This document shows positions 1 through 8,390 of a stretch of DNA of 19,121 bases, in pieces (the first letter of the stretch is position 1; each line of letters opens with the position of its first letter). The stretch comes from Pseudomonadota bacterium (GTDB lineage Bacteria > Desulfobacterota > Desulfobacteria > Desulfobacterales > Desulfobacteraceae): positions 1 to 19,121 of the forward strand of contig JAHIVS010000535.1 of NCBI GenBank assembly GCA_018816605.1. The letters are read 5' to 3'. The notes below the pieces were generated by a model. That model was not told where the DNA came from. It made no database searches and saw only the letters and a list, made by a program, of their open reading frames with translations. The position numbers and the translations under genes are program-made.

Positions 1-29
1 AACCTCCTCACTTGCTGGTCCGTTACCAT
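1..29 (-). CDS. istA: IS21-family transposase IstA, N-terminal fragment cut by window edge
   Basis: On the minus strand an ATG at 29-27 follows a good Shine-Dalgarno sequence (AAAGGAGA, about 37-44) and opens the reading frame MVTDQQVRR before the window ends. I recognise this as the usual opening of IstA transposases of IS21-like elements, which continue into a helix-turn-helix and a DDE integrase core. Only nine full codons are visible, so the call rests on the peptide start, the ribosome binding site, and the subterminal repeats and gene disruption next to it. The partner ATPase gene istB would lie further left. Confidence 0.55.
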
Positions 30-139
30 CCAGATTTCTCCTTTTGAGTGTGATTTGGATAGTCGTACCATTTTTTTAAGGTTTTACATTTCGGGAATTT
101 TAATTGTCGTTAGGCGGGAATTATAACTGACGCTGATCA
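1..139 (-). mobile_element. End of an IS21-family insertion sequence (partial)
   Basis: Reading leftwards, the lnt coding sequence stops making sense after the codons for FSGY (near position 140). A non-coding leader follows and then a transposase start at position 29. The leader holds two imperfect direct repeats, CGGGAATTTTAATTGTCGT (92-110) and CGGGAATTATAACTGACGC (115-133), with 15 of 19 bases identical and 23 bp apart. Repeated subterminal transposase sites like these are known for IS21-family ends. The outermost base is inferred as the TG read on the minus strand at 139-138. The rest of the element, its other end and any target duplication lie outside the window, so the exact boundary is uncertain. 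Confidence 0.6.
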
Positions 140-856
140 TACCCCGAAAAAATCGCCTCATAACAGAGTGACGGAATCCCCTGCCTCCCTTTGCCCAGGT
201 CATACAGCACCGCCTTTTCACCCGGGACAAACGGCATCACCCCCGGAAAGAGCCGACGCAAAAAAGGAAAATGCCGTTCCAGGGGGATATACTCGCCAAA
301 CGGCACCAGGATGTTCTTGTGGTAGGTCTCGCCCTTTAGGCCGCGTTTATCCATAAAGACCACACTATTGTAGTAGAAGGGTCCTTTCGGATCAGCCACG
401 GCGGCACAGGAGATCATGACAGCCATGCCCGTATCCTTTACAAGGAGCGGCATATCTTTGCCAGCCTCATCGGCAGTACAGGAATAGCCGCAGGGGAGTT
501 CCGGGAAAGCCATCAGCTCGGCTTTCGGATAGTTCAGGGCGGCCTGGCGGCTGAACTTCAGCACGGCATGGTAAGCGCAGAAAATGACTGTCCAGCCCCA
601 GGCCTGCCAGGGGGGAAGCCCCACCAGCCCCACCAGGTTGATCTTGAGCCACCATACAGCGGAAAACCAGAAGCAGAAACCGCACACAAAGCCGCTTACC
701 AGACCGTGTTTGGCCTCCGACCGGTACAGGGAAAGGCCTAACGGCACAAGACAGACCCAGACGGACATGGGGAAGGAGAAGGCCTGGGAACTGAACCAGT
801 AGAGCAGCCCGGACAAAGCAGGCAATAATTAAGATGCGCAGAATCATGAATTTCAT
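121..856 (-). pseudogene. lnt: Apolipoprotein N-acyltransferase remnant: frameshifted, internally deleted, IS-truncated
   Basis: Lnt adds the third acyl chain to lipoproteins in the inner membrane and is normally about 500 residues. Here the reading frame from 825 (a TTG) gives 234 residues. Residues 1-89 match the first membrane segments. Then, at about position 558, the sequence jumps straight into the nitrilase-like catalytic domain, so roughly 130 residues of membrane and periplasmic sequence are missing. The catalytic triad survives: Glu109 in AFPELP, Lys170 in YHKNILVPFGEY and Cys221 in LCYEAIF. Ten residues later the frame ends inside the IS21 end. A better N-terminus, MKFMILRILII starting at 856 behind AAAGG, lies in another frame, and a TAA blocks the 825 frame two codons upstream, so a frameshift near 815-830 is also needed. 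With the C-terminal half of the nitrilase fold and the last membrane helix gone, activity is very unlikely. A working copy should exist elsewhere. It lies 25 bp downstream of the SEC-C gene. Confidence 0.85.
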
Positions 857-881
857 TTTCAGTGCGGACCTTTTAAATGAA

Positions 882-3368
882 TCATTGTCCTTTCATGCAG
901 CATTTTTTGTATTTTTTATTGCTGCCGCAGGGACATTTTTCGTTCCGCCCGATTCTTTTCATTTGTTTCCCAACCCCCATGTATCCAGAGGGTAAAAGGG
1001 AGGGAATTTGCCTGCCTGTCCGCTCCAGCAAATCGAAATGAAAGGAGACATAGGCCTCCAGAATCTGTTCTGCCGTGACCTGGATGTCCTTGCAGATCAC
1101 GGGACGTTTCAGGTAGGGACGACCCTTTTCCAGCCAGTCCAAAGCAGCATTAAAATCCCCTTTCTCTTCTGCTATCTCTGCCAGGGACAACTGGGCTTCA
1201 ATATAGAATGGACCTTGCTCGATGGCCTTTTGGTATTGTTCTTCGGCAAATGTATATTGATTTAGCGATTTATAAACATTGCCAAGGCCGATATACAAAT
1301 CAGGTTTTTTCGGGTTTTTTCGGATCTTTTCCTTGTACAGTGCAATGCCCTGGGCCAGGGAGATCTGTTTCCCCAGGATTGACGCGTTTAAAAACCGAAC
1401 GGCTCCGGTAAAGGGGGTCTCTTTGGTTTCATCCGGGCTTTTCAGGGTGGTCAGGCGCAACAATTCGGCAGTGACAGCCATCTGCCCCATGGGGGCGATA
1501 TTAAACTCGCTGATCCTGTTGCAGGAGATGCAGGTCAGCTCCTGTGCAACATAGGCGTCTCCCTGGGGGGATGTAATAATGTTGCTGCATTCATAGTCAT
1601 TGATATCACCGCAAGAGCTGCATTCCAATGCCAGGGTCAGAACGGATCGGGCAATACCGGATTTCAGGATATCCATGGCCCCATTAAGACTTTCCCCAGG
1701 AGAAGCAAGGGAATCCAGTATCTCCTGGGTTTTCCCATCGGCTTTTCCCCTAAGGGTGGTGACAATCACATAAAGTTCGTCAATACCCTTTTGATTTTTA
1801 CCGACCTTATGGCCCAGAAGGGCCAGGGCCTTCTGACTGACCAGGTTTTGGCATGTTGCCAGGGTGTCTGCCCGAAAAGAACGGAGAAAACAGTCAAAGT
1901 GTTTGATCAGAAAGTCTTCAGCCCGGGGGGTTCCGATCTTCCGGATTATGTCCAGCATATCCAGTAACCTGAATTCTGGTATCTCCTTGCCCACCTTTGA
2001 ATCCAGGCAATCAATGGCCTCATCTTTGAAGCAGGACAGGGCCAGGATCGTCTTTTTAATGAGCCAGTCGGCATCCTCGTCAAAATCATATAAAAACACA
2101 TTGGCAAGCCCCGGAACAAAGGCTGGATCTCTGAAATGCGCCATGAGTTCCATTGCGTTTTCAATGACAAATTCTCCATCTCCCACCCGTTCCAGATCGC
2201 CCATGCCTTTCTCCAGAGCTGCGCACAAAAGGGAAACTCTGCTTTGGGGAGGGATTCCTGAAAGATAGGTTTTGATCTGGGCCATACAAGGAATATCCTT
2301 GGAATCTATGGTGATAAATTCCAGTACATTGGCATCGGAAAACCGGGCCGACTCAATTTCCTCTTTTCGATGAAATTGCCAGACGATGGATGCGAAAACA
2401 GCCAAAATAGCATGGTGCAGGTGATGTGATTCCAAAAGCAGCATCAATGCCTTGTCCTGGATCAATGTCCGGATGATGCTGGTCAAAAGCGGTTCATTAA
2501 TGCTGGACAGAAGCGCCGGGATCATGGAATTTTCAGATAAATTTTCTGACCGGATAAGGGTATTATAAAGGTCAAACAACCGGCCACCGCTCCAGGCGGC
2601 CGGGTAGAGAGAATCTAAAAGCTTTGGGGCAGAGGTATTTTCATTGTTTTCCAGGTCAAAAAACAGATTCAGTTCAAACGGATATCCGGTCAAAAACCGC
2701 TCCAGGGTCAATACATGCCGAAAGAGAAGGCAGACATCGTAGTAATTGAAATCCTCGGTAGCATAGGCCTGAACCAGGTGTTCCAGGTAAGTTTTGGCCA
2801 TCGGAACCGCTTCGGGACGGTCCAGCAGGAGAGCGATGGATGCCTGGTTGGACAAAACCGCATGGAAATGGGGGGATTCTGCCAGGGAATCCGGTGCTCT
2901 GAGCAAAAGGGCATGGGTCTTTTCAAAGTATTCACGGCACAACGCCCGGGGAAGAAATTCAAAATGGTTCTGCCAATAAAAGGTATTGATCGTGACAGGC
3001 GCTTGGTCGATCTGCTGTTGAATTTTTTGTTTCAGGGTACGAAGAAACACGTCAGGTGCATTGGCCTTGATAATGGCGTCTAATTTTTCACCGTAGTCTG
3101 AAATAGACCCGTTTTCATAACGATCGGAAAGTTCATCCATCACCGGGACAAAAAATGAGGGAGGCACCTGTGCGAACATAAGCGAACGCATAAACATATC
3201 CCCGTTGTCCAGAATGTTCAGTAAAAAGGATCTGGTAAATACCCGGGTTTCAATTTTACGGGCCGATTCAGGATCACTCTCCTTTAGATCCCGGTATTTA
3301 TCCAGAATAAAATCTGCAAACAAAAGGATTTGCCAATCTGCTCGGTTGAGTATTATGTCAATATCCAC
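882..3368 (-). CDS. Large HEAT-like/zinc ribbon/TPR protein with C-terminal SEC-C motif
   Basis: This is an 828-residue soluble protein with no signal peptide or membrane segment. The first two thirds are helical and leucine-rich; around residues 370-540 there are HEAT-like repeats (stretches like DPAFVPGLANVFLYD and DEAIDCLDSKVG). A zinc-ribbon-like knuckle pair follows at about residues 600-640 (CSSCG and CISC). Two or more TPR units lie at about 690-765 (PDLYIGLGNVYKSLNQYTFA, then a copy ending in GDFNAALDWLEKG). The last 20 residues are a textbook SEC-C motif (GRNEKCPCGSNKKYKKCC), the zinc site also found at the end of SecA, where it contacts SecB and ribosomes. The combination points to a protein-interaction scaffold; the partner and biological role are not recognisable. 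It is the first gene of a probable two-gene unit with the lnt remnant. A GC-rich hairpin separates it from tdh. Confidence 0.8.
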   Translation of the reverse strand: MDIDIILNRADWQILLFADFILDKYRDLKESDPESARKIETRVFTRSFLLNILDNGDMFMRSLMFAQVPPSFFVPVMDELSDRYENGSISDYGEKLDAIIKANAPDVFLRTLKQKIQQQIDQAPVTINTFYWQNHFEFLPRALCREYFEKTHALLLRAPDSLAESPHFHAVLSNQASIALLLDRPEAVPMAKTYLEHLVQAYATEDFNYYDVCLLFRHVLTLERFLTGYPFELNLFFDLENNENTSAPKLLDSLYPAAWSGGRLFDLYNTLIRSENLSENSMIPALLSSINEPLLTSIIRTLIQDKALMLLLESHHLHHAILAVFASIVWQFHRKEEIESARFSDANVLEFITIDSKDIPCMAQIKTYLSGIPPQSRVSLLCAALEKGMGDLERVGDGEFVIENAMELMAHFRDPAFVPGLANVFLYDFDEDADWLIKKTILALSCFKDEAIDCLDSKVGKEIPEFRLLDMLDIIRKIGTPRAEDFLIKHFDCFLRSFRADTLATCQNLVSQKALALLGHKVGKNQKGIDELYVIVTTLRGKADGKTQEILDSLASPGESLNGAMDILKSGIARSVLTLALECSSCGDINDYECSNIITSPQGDAYVAQELTCISCNRISEFNIAPMGQMAVTAELLRLTTLKSPDETKETPFTGAVRFLNASILGKQISLAQGIALYKEKIRKNPKKPDLYIGLGNVYKSLNQYTFAEEQYQKAIEQGPFYIEAQLSLAEIAEEKGDFNAALDWLEKGRPYLKRPVICKDIQVTAEQILEAYVSFHFDLLERTGRQIPSLLPSGYMGVGKQMKRIGRNEKCPCGSNKKYKKCCMKGQ

Positions 3369-3412
3369 AGGCTTTTATCTCCACCATTGTGCATGTTCCC
3401 GGTTCATCAAAA

Positions 3413-3438
3413 GGGCCGTGGGGAAAATGCCGCGGCCC
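3413..3438 (-). terminator. Rho-independent terminator downstream of tdh
   Basis: A 9-bp GC-rich stem (GGGCCGTGG at 3413-3421 against CCGCGGCCC at 3430-3438, with one G-T pair) closes an 8-base loop. On the minus strand it is followed by TTTTG. It lies about 80 bases after the tdh stop and before the SEC-C gene start, so it probably ends the amino-acid transcript. Confidence 0.55.
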
Positions 3439-3517
3439 CAAAATATGGGATACTATTTAAGACAAGCCTTGGTCTTTGTCAAGAAAAGGGATCTAAGCCT
3501 TGATCAAATTTTTTTGT

Positions 3518-4543
3518 TCAACCCCATTCTAAAACAACCTTGCCGGCTGCGCCGCGGTTCATTGCTTCAAAACCTTTAAGATAGTCGTCCACAAAAAACC
3601 TGTGGGTAATCACAGGATCGATATCAAGGCCGGACTGGAGCAGGCTGATCATCTTATACCAGGTCTCAAACACTTCTCTGCCGTAAATCCCTTTTAAGGA
3701 AAGACTTTTGAAAATAACCTGATCTGTATTCAGAACAGGTTTTTGGGCAAAAATTCCCAATAGTGCAATTTTGCCGCCATGATTCATGTTGTCTATCATC
3801 TGGTCAAGGGCCGATGGGATACCTGACATCTCCAGGCCGATGTCAAAACCCTCCTTCATCCCCAGTTCCTGCTGAACCTGCCCGAGGTTTTCCGTGGATA
3901 TATTGACCGTCCTTGTGGCACCAAGTTTCTTGGCCAGCTCAAGGCGATAGGGATTCACATCCGTTATAACAACATGGCGGGCACCGATTTTTCTGGCCAG
4001 GGCAGCCGCCATCATGCCGATGGGGCCGGCTCCTGTGATCAACACATCTTCTCCTGCAAGATCAAAGGAAAGAGCCGTGTGGGCGGCATTGCCAAGGGGA
4101 TCAAGGATGCAGGCCAGGTCATCGCTGATATTATCCGGTACAAGATAGGCGTTTACTGCCGGCAGGGCCAGATATTGGGCAAAGCACCCTGGGCGGTTGA
4201 CTCCCAGGCCGCTTGTGTTTTTGCACAGATGGCGTTTGCCGGCCCTGCAGTTTCTGCAGGAACCGCAGGTTAAATGGCCTTCTCCTGAAATTCTTTGGCC
4301 CAGGGTAAAATTTTTGACATTCCTGCCTGTTTCAATGATTTTTCCCACAAATTCATGGCCGATGACCATGGGTGTTTTAATGGTTTTCCGGGACCACTCA
4401 TCCCAATTGTATATGTGCAGATCTGTTCCGCAAATTGCAGTTTTCAAAATCTGGACAAGAACATCGTCCGGTCCGCATTCAGGCTTGGGAACATCCTGAA
4501 TAGATAGGCCTTTTTTGGGTTCTGCTTTGACAAGTGCTTTCAT
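3518..4543 (-). CDS. tdh: L-threonine 3-dehydrogenase (zinc, NAD-dependent)
   Basis: Tdh oxidises L-threonine with NAD+ to 2-amino-3-ketobutyrate in the cytoplasm, the first step of conversion to glycine. The protein is 341 residues, the same length as the E. coli enzyme, and the key residues fall at matching positions. Catalytic zinc ligands are Cys38 (ICGTD) and His63-Glu64 (GHEF). The structural zinc site is Cys93, Cys96, Cys99 and Cys107. The Rossmann motif GAGPIG is at 171-176. The ATG at 4543 was chosen because GAGGAAAA lies just upstream and MKALVKAEP aligns with family N-termini; the open frame runs further upstream but overlaps kbl. It begins 25 bp after kbl, giving the classical kbl-tdh pair. 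Confidence 0.97.
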   Translation of the reverse strand: MKALVKAEPKKGLSIQDVPKPECGPDDVLVQILKTAICGTDLHIYNWDEWSRKTIKTPMVIGHEFVGKIIETGRNVKNFTLGQRISGEGHLTCGSCRNCRAGKRHLCKNTSGLGVNRPGCFAQYLALPAVNAYLVPDNISDDLACILDPLGNAAHTALSFDLAGEDVLITGAGPIGMMAAALARKIGARHVVITDVNPYRLELAKKLGATRTVNISTENLGQVQQELGMKEGFDIGLEMSGIPSALDQMIDNMNHGGKIALLGIFAQKPVLNTDQVIFKSLSLKGIYGREVFETWYKMISLLQSGLDIDPVITHRFFVDDYLKGFEAMNRGAAGKVVLEWG

Positions 4544-4568
4544 TTTTCCTCGTTTCTGTAAAAAAATT

Positions 4569-5762
4569 CTATATGACTCCCAGCTCTTTACCTGTTTGCT
4601 CAAAGGCCGATATTGCAAAATCCAGATGTTCTGGTTCATGGGCTGCAGAGATCTGGGTACGGATGCGGGCCTTGCCCATGGGAACAACAGGATAGCTGAA
4701 CCCCACAACATAAACGCCAAGATCAAGCATTCTGGTTGCCATATGGGTTGCCAATTTAGCATCTCCCAGCATGATCGGTATAATTGGATGGTCTCCGGGC
4801 ACAAGGGAAAAACCCAATTGTGTCATTTTTGTTCTGAAATAGTCTTTGTTTGCTTCAAGCTTTTTGCGTAATGGATCACCTGCCTGGATCATGTCCAGAA
4901 CCTTGATGGAAGCGGCTGCGATCATAGGAGCCAGCGTGTTTGAAAAAAGGTAGGGCCGGGATCGCTGGCGCAGCCATTCTATTATATTGTGACCTGCTGC
5001 GGTATATCCGCCTGAAGCTCCGCCAAGTGCCTTTCCAAGGGTGCCGGTAAGAATGTCCACCCTTCCCTCTACCCCGCAATATTCAGGCGTTCCCCGGCCG
5101 TTTTCCCCCATGAATCCAACCGCATGGGAATCATCCACCATGACAAGGGCATTGTATTTTTCTGCAAGATCACAGATGTCTGCAAGTTTTGCAATGGTGC
5201 CGTCCATTGAGAAGACTCCGTCCGTGGCAATCAATCTGTGACGGCAGTTTTTTGATGCCTTGAGCTGGGATTCCAGATCATCCATGTCATTGTTTTTATA
5301 TCGAAACCGTTTTGCACGGCACAGCCTGATACCGTCAATGATGCTGGCATGATTCAGTTCATCGCTTATTACAGCATCCTCTGATCCCAGTATGGCCTCA
5401 AAAAGACCGCCATTGGCATCAAAACAGGAAGCGTATAAAATAGTATCTTCCATGCCGAGGAAATCACTGATTTTGGCCTCTAAATTTTTATGCAGATCCT
5501 GGGTCCCGCAGATAAACCGGACCGAGGCCATGCCGAATCCATATTGATCCCCCCCTTTTTGGGCGGCTTTTATGAGTTCGGGATGGTTGGCAAGGCCCAG
5601 GTAATTGTTGGCACAAAAATTAAGGACCTGGTCATTGTTTTCCAAGCCAATATCCGCCTTTTGCTGGGAAACGATTATTCGTTCCTGCTTGTACAGGCCC
5701 TGGGCTTTAAGTTGGTTTATGTCCTGATTTAATTGCTCTAAAAGCAAATGGGTCTGTTCCAT
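4569..5762 (-). CDS. kbl: 2-amino-3-ketobutyrate CoA ligase (glycine C-acetyltransferase)
   Basis: Kbl cleaves 2-amino-3-ketobutyrate with CoA to glycine and acetyl-CoA, removing the unstable product of Tdh. It is a PLP enzyme of the alpha-oxoamine synthase group. The protein has 397 residues (E. coli 398). Visible signatures are NNYLGL (52-57), the PLP-stacking His138 in [11 protein letters not shown], Asp210 and His213 in VDDSHAVG, and the Schiff-base lysine Lys244 in GTLGKALGG. The ATG at 5762 is preferred over one 27 bases upstream because it directly follows a strong AGGAGG at the right distance. The upstream gap to the cysteine synthase gene contains two hairpins, so kbl-tdh may have its own promoter or be attenuated. 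Confidence 0.97.
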   Translation of the reverse strand: MEQTHLLLEQLNQDINQLKAQGLYKQERIIVSQQKADIGLENNDQVLNFCANNYLGLANHPELIKAAQKGGDQYGFGMASVRFICGTQDLHKNLEAKISDFLGMEDTILYASCFDANGGLFEAILGSEDAVISDELNHASIIDGIRLCRAKRFRYKNNDMDDLESQLKASKNCRHRLIATDGVFSMDGTIAKLADICDLAEKYNALVMVDDSHAVGFMGENGRGTPEYCGVEGRVDILTGTLGKALGGASGGYTAAGHNIIEWLRQRSRPYLFSNTLAPMIAAASIKVLDMIQAGDPLRKKLEANKDYFRTKMTQLGFSLVPGDHPIIPIMLGDAKLATHMATRMLDLGVYVVGFSYPVVPMGKARIRTQISAAHEPEHLDFAISAFEQTGKELGVI

Positions 5763-5783
5763 TTTGCCTCCTGCCGATGTGAT

Positions 5784-5823
5784 GTTCAACCCGGCACAGC
5801 CCCAATGGTGTGGCGGGTTGAAC
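5784..5823. promoter_or_regulatory. Perfect 10-bp dyad in the kbl leader
   Basis: GTTCAACCCG (5784-5793) pairs perfectly with CGGGTTGAAC (5814-5823). After one mismatch, CACA (5795-5798) pairs with TGTG (5809-5812), leaving a 10-base loop. The dyad ends 21 bp before the kbl ATG and contains no uridine run for the minus-strand transcript. It could be an operator or a structured leader. No known riboswitch or T-box is recognisable. Confidence 0.5.
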
Positions 5824-5842
5824 AGGGTTTTAACAATTTTTG

Positions 5843-5878
5843 ATAAAAAACAGGTGGGTGTTTACATCTGTTTTTTAT
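5843..5878 (-). terminator. Rho-independent terminator at the end of the cysteine synthase gene
   Basis: A perfect 11-bp inverted repeat, ATAAAAAACAG (5843-5853) and CTGTTTTTTAT (5868-5878), starts within the stop codon of the cysteine synthase gene. The stem is weak in GC but has A- and T-runs on both sides, a common form of bidirectional terminator. There is no gene facing it from the plus strand. Confidence 0.5.
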
Positions 5879-6792
5879 GCATCAAACAGGTCTTCAACAC
5901 TCAGATATCTCTCGCCTGAATCGGCAAATATACCAACCAGAGTTTTGCCCTTGTTTTCCGGCATATTGCCAAGTCTTTCCAATACACAGGCCACGGCCCC
6001 GGAAGTGATACCGACCAGAATACCTTCTGTTCTGGCAAGCTGTCTGCACATTGCAAACGCATCTTCCTCTTTTACCAGCAGGATCTCATCGATAATGTCC
6101 CGATCCAGAGTTTCAGGCACAAAACCCGGAGCGGTACCCATCATGCGATGGGGTTTAAAGATGCCTTTGGAAATGAATGGAGCGCTTTCAGGCTCAATGG
6201 CCATGAGCTGAACCTTGGGATTCTGTTCCTTGAGATATTTCCCGGCCCCGCAGATCGTGCCGCCGGTACCGAGGCCTGCAATCAGGATATCAATGGTTCC
6301 TTCCGTGTCTTTCCACAACTCAGGGCCCGTGGTTTTGTAATGGGCCTGGGGATTGTTCATATTAATGTGCTGGCCCACATAAAAGTACTCGGGATGTTGT
6401 TCTCTTATTTCATTCATCCGTACCTTAGCACCTTTGGTACCAAGGGAGGCGTCAGTCAACTCAAGTTCGGCCCCAAGGGCCTTCATTATTTTACGCCTTT
6501 CAATGCTCTGGATGGCCGACATGCAGAGGATAAGCCGATACCCCTTAAGGGCAGATATATAGGCCAGGGCCATACCGGTATTGCCGCTGGTCATTTCGAT
6601 CAAGGTATCGCCCGGTTTGATTTTGCCGGTCCTTTCAGCCTCGCTGATGATATTCAGCATGGGCCGGTCCTTGACGCTAAAGGGATTCATGAATTCACAC
6701 TTGGCAAGCAGCGTTGCATTGTCTGAAAGTTTGTTAAGTCTTACCAGAGGGGTGTTTCCGATTAAATCAAGCATTGAGTTTGAATATTTCAT
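5875..6792 (-). CDS. cysK: Cysteine synthase-family PLP enzyme (O-acetylserine sulfhydrylase-like)
   Basis: The protein is 305 residues of the beta-family of PLP enzymes, close to CysK, which makes cysteine from O-acetylserine and sulfide in the cytoplasm. Seen in the sequence: GNTPLVRLN (12-20); the PLP lysine Lys41 in NPFSVKDR; the substrate loop TSGNTG (68-73); SIERR; the phosphate-binding glycine loop GLGTGGTICG; and GITSGA near residue 266, holding the serine that contacts the pyridine nitrogen. The C-terminus ends shortly after the conserved GERYLS segment; no CBS domain is present. AGGAGA lies 8 bp before the ATG at 6792. It sits 57 bp after the transporter gene. Related enzymes of this fold also degrade cysteine or use phosphoserine, so the exact substrate is not fixed by sequence alone. 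The presence of a transporter and threonine-degrading genes rather than cysE leaves a catabolic role open. Confidence 0.88.
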   Translation of the reverse strand: MKYSNSMLDLIGNTPLVRLNKLSDNATLLAKCEFMNPFSVKDRPMLNIISEAERTGKIKPGDTLIEMTSGNTGMALAYISALKGYRLILCMSAIQSIERRKIMKALGAELELTDASLGTKGAKVRMNEIREQHPEYFYVGQHINMNNPQAHYKTTGPELWKDTEGTIDILIAGLGTGGTICGAGKYLKEQNPKVQLMAIEPESAPFISKGIFKPHRMMGTAPGFVPETLDRDIIDEILLVKEEDAFAMCRQLARTEGILVGITSGAVACVLERLGNMPENKGKTLVGIFADSGERYLSVEDLFDA

Positions 6793-6849
6793 ACATTTCT
6801 CCTGTTACTGCATCGTAATAATTTGTAAAATAATGGCTGTAAATACACA

Positions 6850-8088
6850 TTATTTTTGCCAGCATTTTGATGTCTTGCCATCAAATAGTTTTTCTGATTT
6901 TGATACCAGTGTGGCACCTACAATATCACCCACCACGTTGGTGGCGGTAATCCCCATATCCAGGATTCGGAATATCCCGATCATCATTGCACCGGCCTCT
7001 ATGGGCAGACCAAAGGAAGAAAGGAATATGGTTGTCGAGACAAAGATTCCGCCCGGTATGCCAGGGCTTCCCAGTGTCAGAAGAAGGCCCATGAATGAAA
7101 ATTGTAAAATGGTACCAAAGGTGACCTCCATGCCGACAATCTGTGCGGCAAATACCCCCATGATTCCAAACCAGATGGCATTGCCGTCCATATTCATGGT
7201 TGCGCCCAGGGGAATGGAGAAATTGGTTATATTGCTGGGCAGGCCCAGGTCTTCTTCAGCCACCCTCAATGTAACAGGTATGGTTGCGGCACTGCTGCAA
7301 AGTGTAAATGCCGTGAGCCATACTGGCTTGACTTTTTTGAGAAAAGTAAAGGGATTAAGCCGGACAAAACAAAAAATCACGCCCATGTATACACAGACAA
7401 CCTGAAGAATGAGCGCCGCATAGACACTGGCGAAAAAACGAGCAAACGGACCAAAAATATCAGCCCCGAACTTCCCGGCGGTCCAGGCCATGAGGGCGGC
7501 AATTCCATAGGGGGCCAATTCCATTACCATCATGATGATTTTGAGCATCAAAGTCGAAAGGTCATGGAAAGCACCGATCAGTCGTGTCTTTGTGTTTCCC
7601 CCAATCAGCAGGATGGCAATACCGGTAAAAATTGAAAACAATATGACCTGGGGCAAAGATCCTTCTGCCATGGCACTGAAAATATTACCCGGGATGAACG
7701 AAGACAGGGTATCCCAGAAACCTGACATGGCCTGAGCTTTTGGTGCATCAGCTGCCGTTTCAAGCACAATACCTGTTCCCGGGCTGAACAATTGTCCCAC
7801 AAAAGCACCAATCATGGCTGCAATAAATGTGGAAACTGTATAATATATCATCAATTTGCTTCCGGCTTTTCCGAAATTGCGTGCATCATCCATCTGACCG
7901 ATACCATAAACCACATTGGCAAAAATAAGAGGGACAACTGCCATTTTCAACAGCTTCATGAAAACCATGCCAATGGGTTGAAGGGATATCCCAAATTCCG
8001 GAGCGATAAACCCGATGATCAGCCCGATAGCCATACCGATGAAAATCTTGTTTGCCAGTCCAATTTTCTTTTTTTTTGCTGCAACCAT
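6850..8088 (-). CDS. Dicarboxylate/amino acid:cation symporter (DAACS), probably neutral amino acid type
   Basis: This 412-residue inner-membrane transporter belongs to the GltP/GltPh sodium- or proton-coupled symporter family. The family landmarks are the serine-rich hairpin 1 (SSAAT, 265-269), NMDG in TM7 (299-302), hairpin 2 (GSPGIPGG, 340-347) and the TM8 motif DMGITATNVVGD (377-388). Compared with GltPh, the amino-group and cation residues are kept (Asp377, Asn384, Asp388 for D394, N401, D405). The arginine that clamps the acidic side chain (R397) is Ile380, and T314 of NMDGT is Asn303. I infer that the substrate is not glutamate, aspartate or a C4-dicarboxylate. Neighbouring kbl-tdh suggests threonine or serine. 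A perfect AAGGAGG precedes the ATG at 8088. Confidence 0.93.
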   Translation of the reverse strand: MVAAKKKKIGLANKIFIGMAIGLIIGFIAPEFGISLQPIGMVFMKLLKMAVVPLIFANVVYGIGQMDDARNFGKAGSKLMIYYTVSTFIAAMIGAFVGQLFSPGTGIVLETAADAPKAQAMSGFWDTLSSFIPGNIFSAMAEGSLPQVILFSIFTGIAILLIGGNTKTRLIGAFHDLSTLMLKIIMMVMELAPYGIAALMAWTAGKFGADIFGPFARFFASVYAALILQVVCVYMGVIFCFVRLNPFTFLKKVKPVWLTAFTLCSSAATIPVTLRVAEEDLGLPSNITNFSIPLGATMNMDGNAIWFGIMGVFAAQIVGMEVTFGTILQFSFMGLLLTLGSPGIPGGIFVSTTIFLSSFGLPIEAGAMMIGIFRILDMGITATNVVGDIVGATLVSKSEKLFDGKTSKCWQK

Positions 8089-8108
8089 AGAAACCTCCTT
8101 AAAAATTC

Positions 8109-8138
8109 AATATACACAATTGTCAAACCTCTATTCAA
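8109..8138 (-). promoter_or_regulatory. Possible promoter of the transporter gene
   Basis: On the minus strand TTGAAT (8138-8133) and TATATT (8114-8109) are separated by 18 bp and end 20 bp before the transporter ATG, just upstream of its AAGGAGG. A second -35-like TTGACA (8126-8121) lies between them. The match is reasonable, but the region is very AT-rich, so chance matches are likely. Confidence 0.3.
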
Positions 8139-8390
8139 CCTGCCTTAACCCACTAAATGATACCAAAACTTTTTCCCTGGTAGCAGTTAAGGCGTATTGC
8201 CAATCATATTTACTAATTTTTTGTGATGCACTATCACCTTCCAAATCATACTGGTTGATTGCCTGCCCTTTTTTTGCAGCTTTTGGTTTAAGGCAGAATC
8301 TTGATCTCCAACTCTTTACAAAATCAATTGTTTGCGAGTTGAATCAACATACCATAAAAATAGATAAAAATACGGTCACAATTCATGATT

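Noticed and set aside
109..115. GTTAGGC, which matches the integron attC core GTTRRRY
   Set aside because: No complementary RYYYAAC arm or L-box pairing is visible on either side; the sequence is better explained as part of the IS21 end.
3462..3505. Direct repeat AAGCCTTG twice between tdh and the SEC-C gene
   Set aside because: Only 8 bp, seen twice, with no associated structure or gene start; likely chance.
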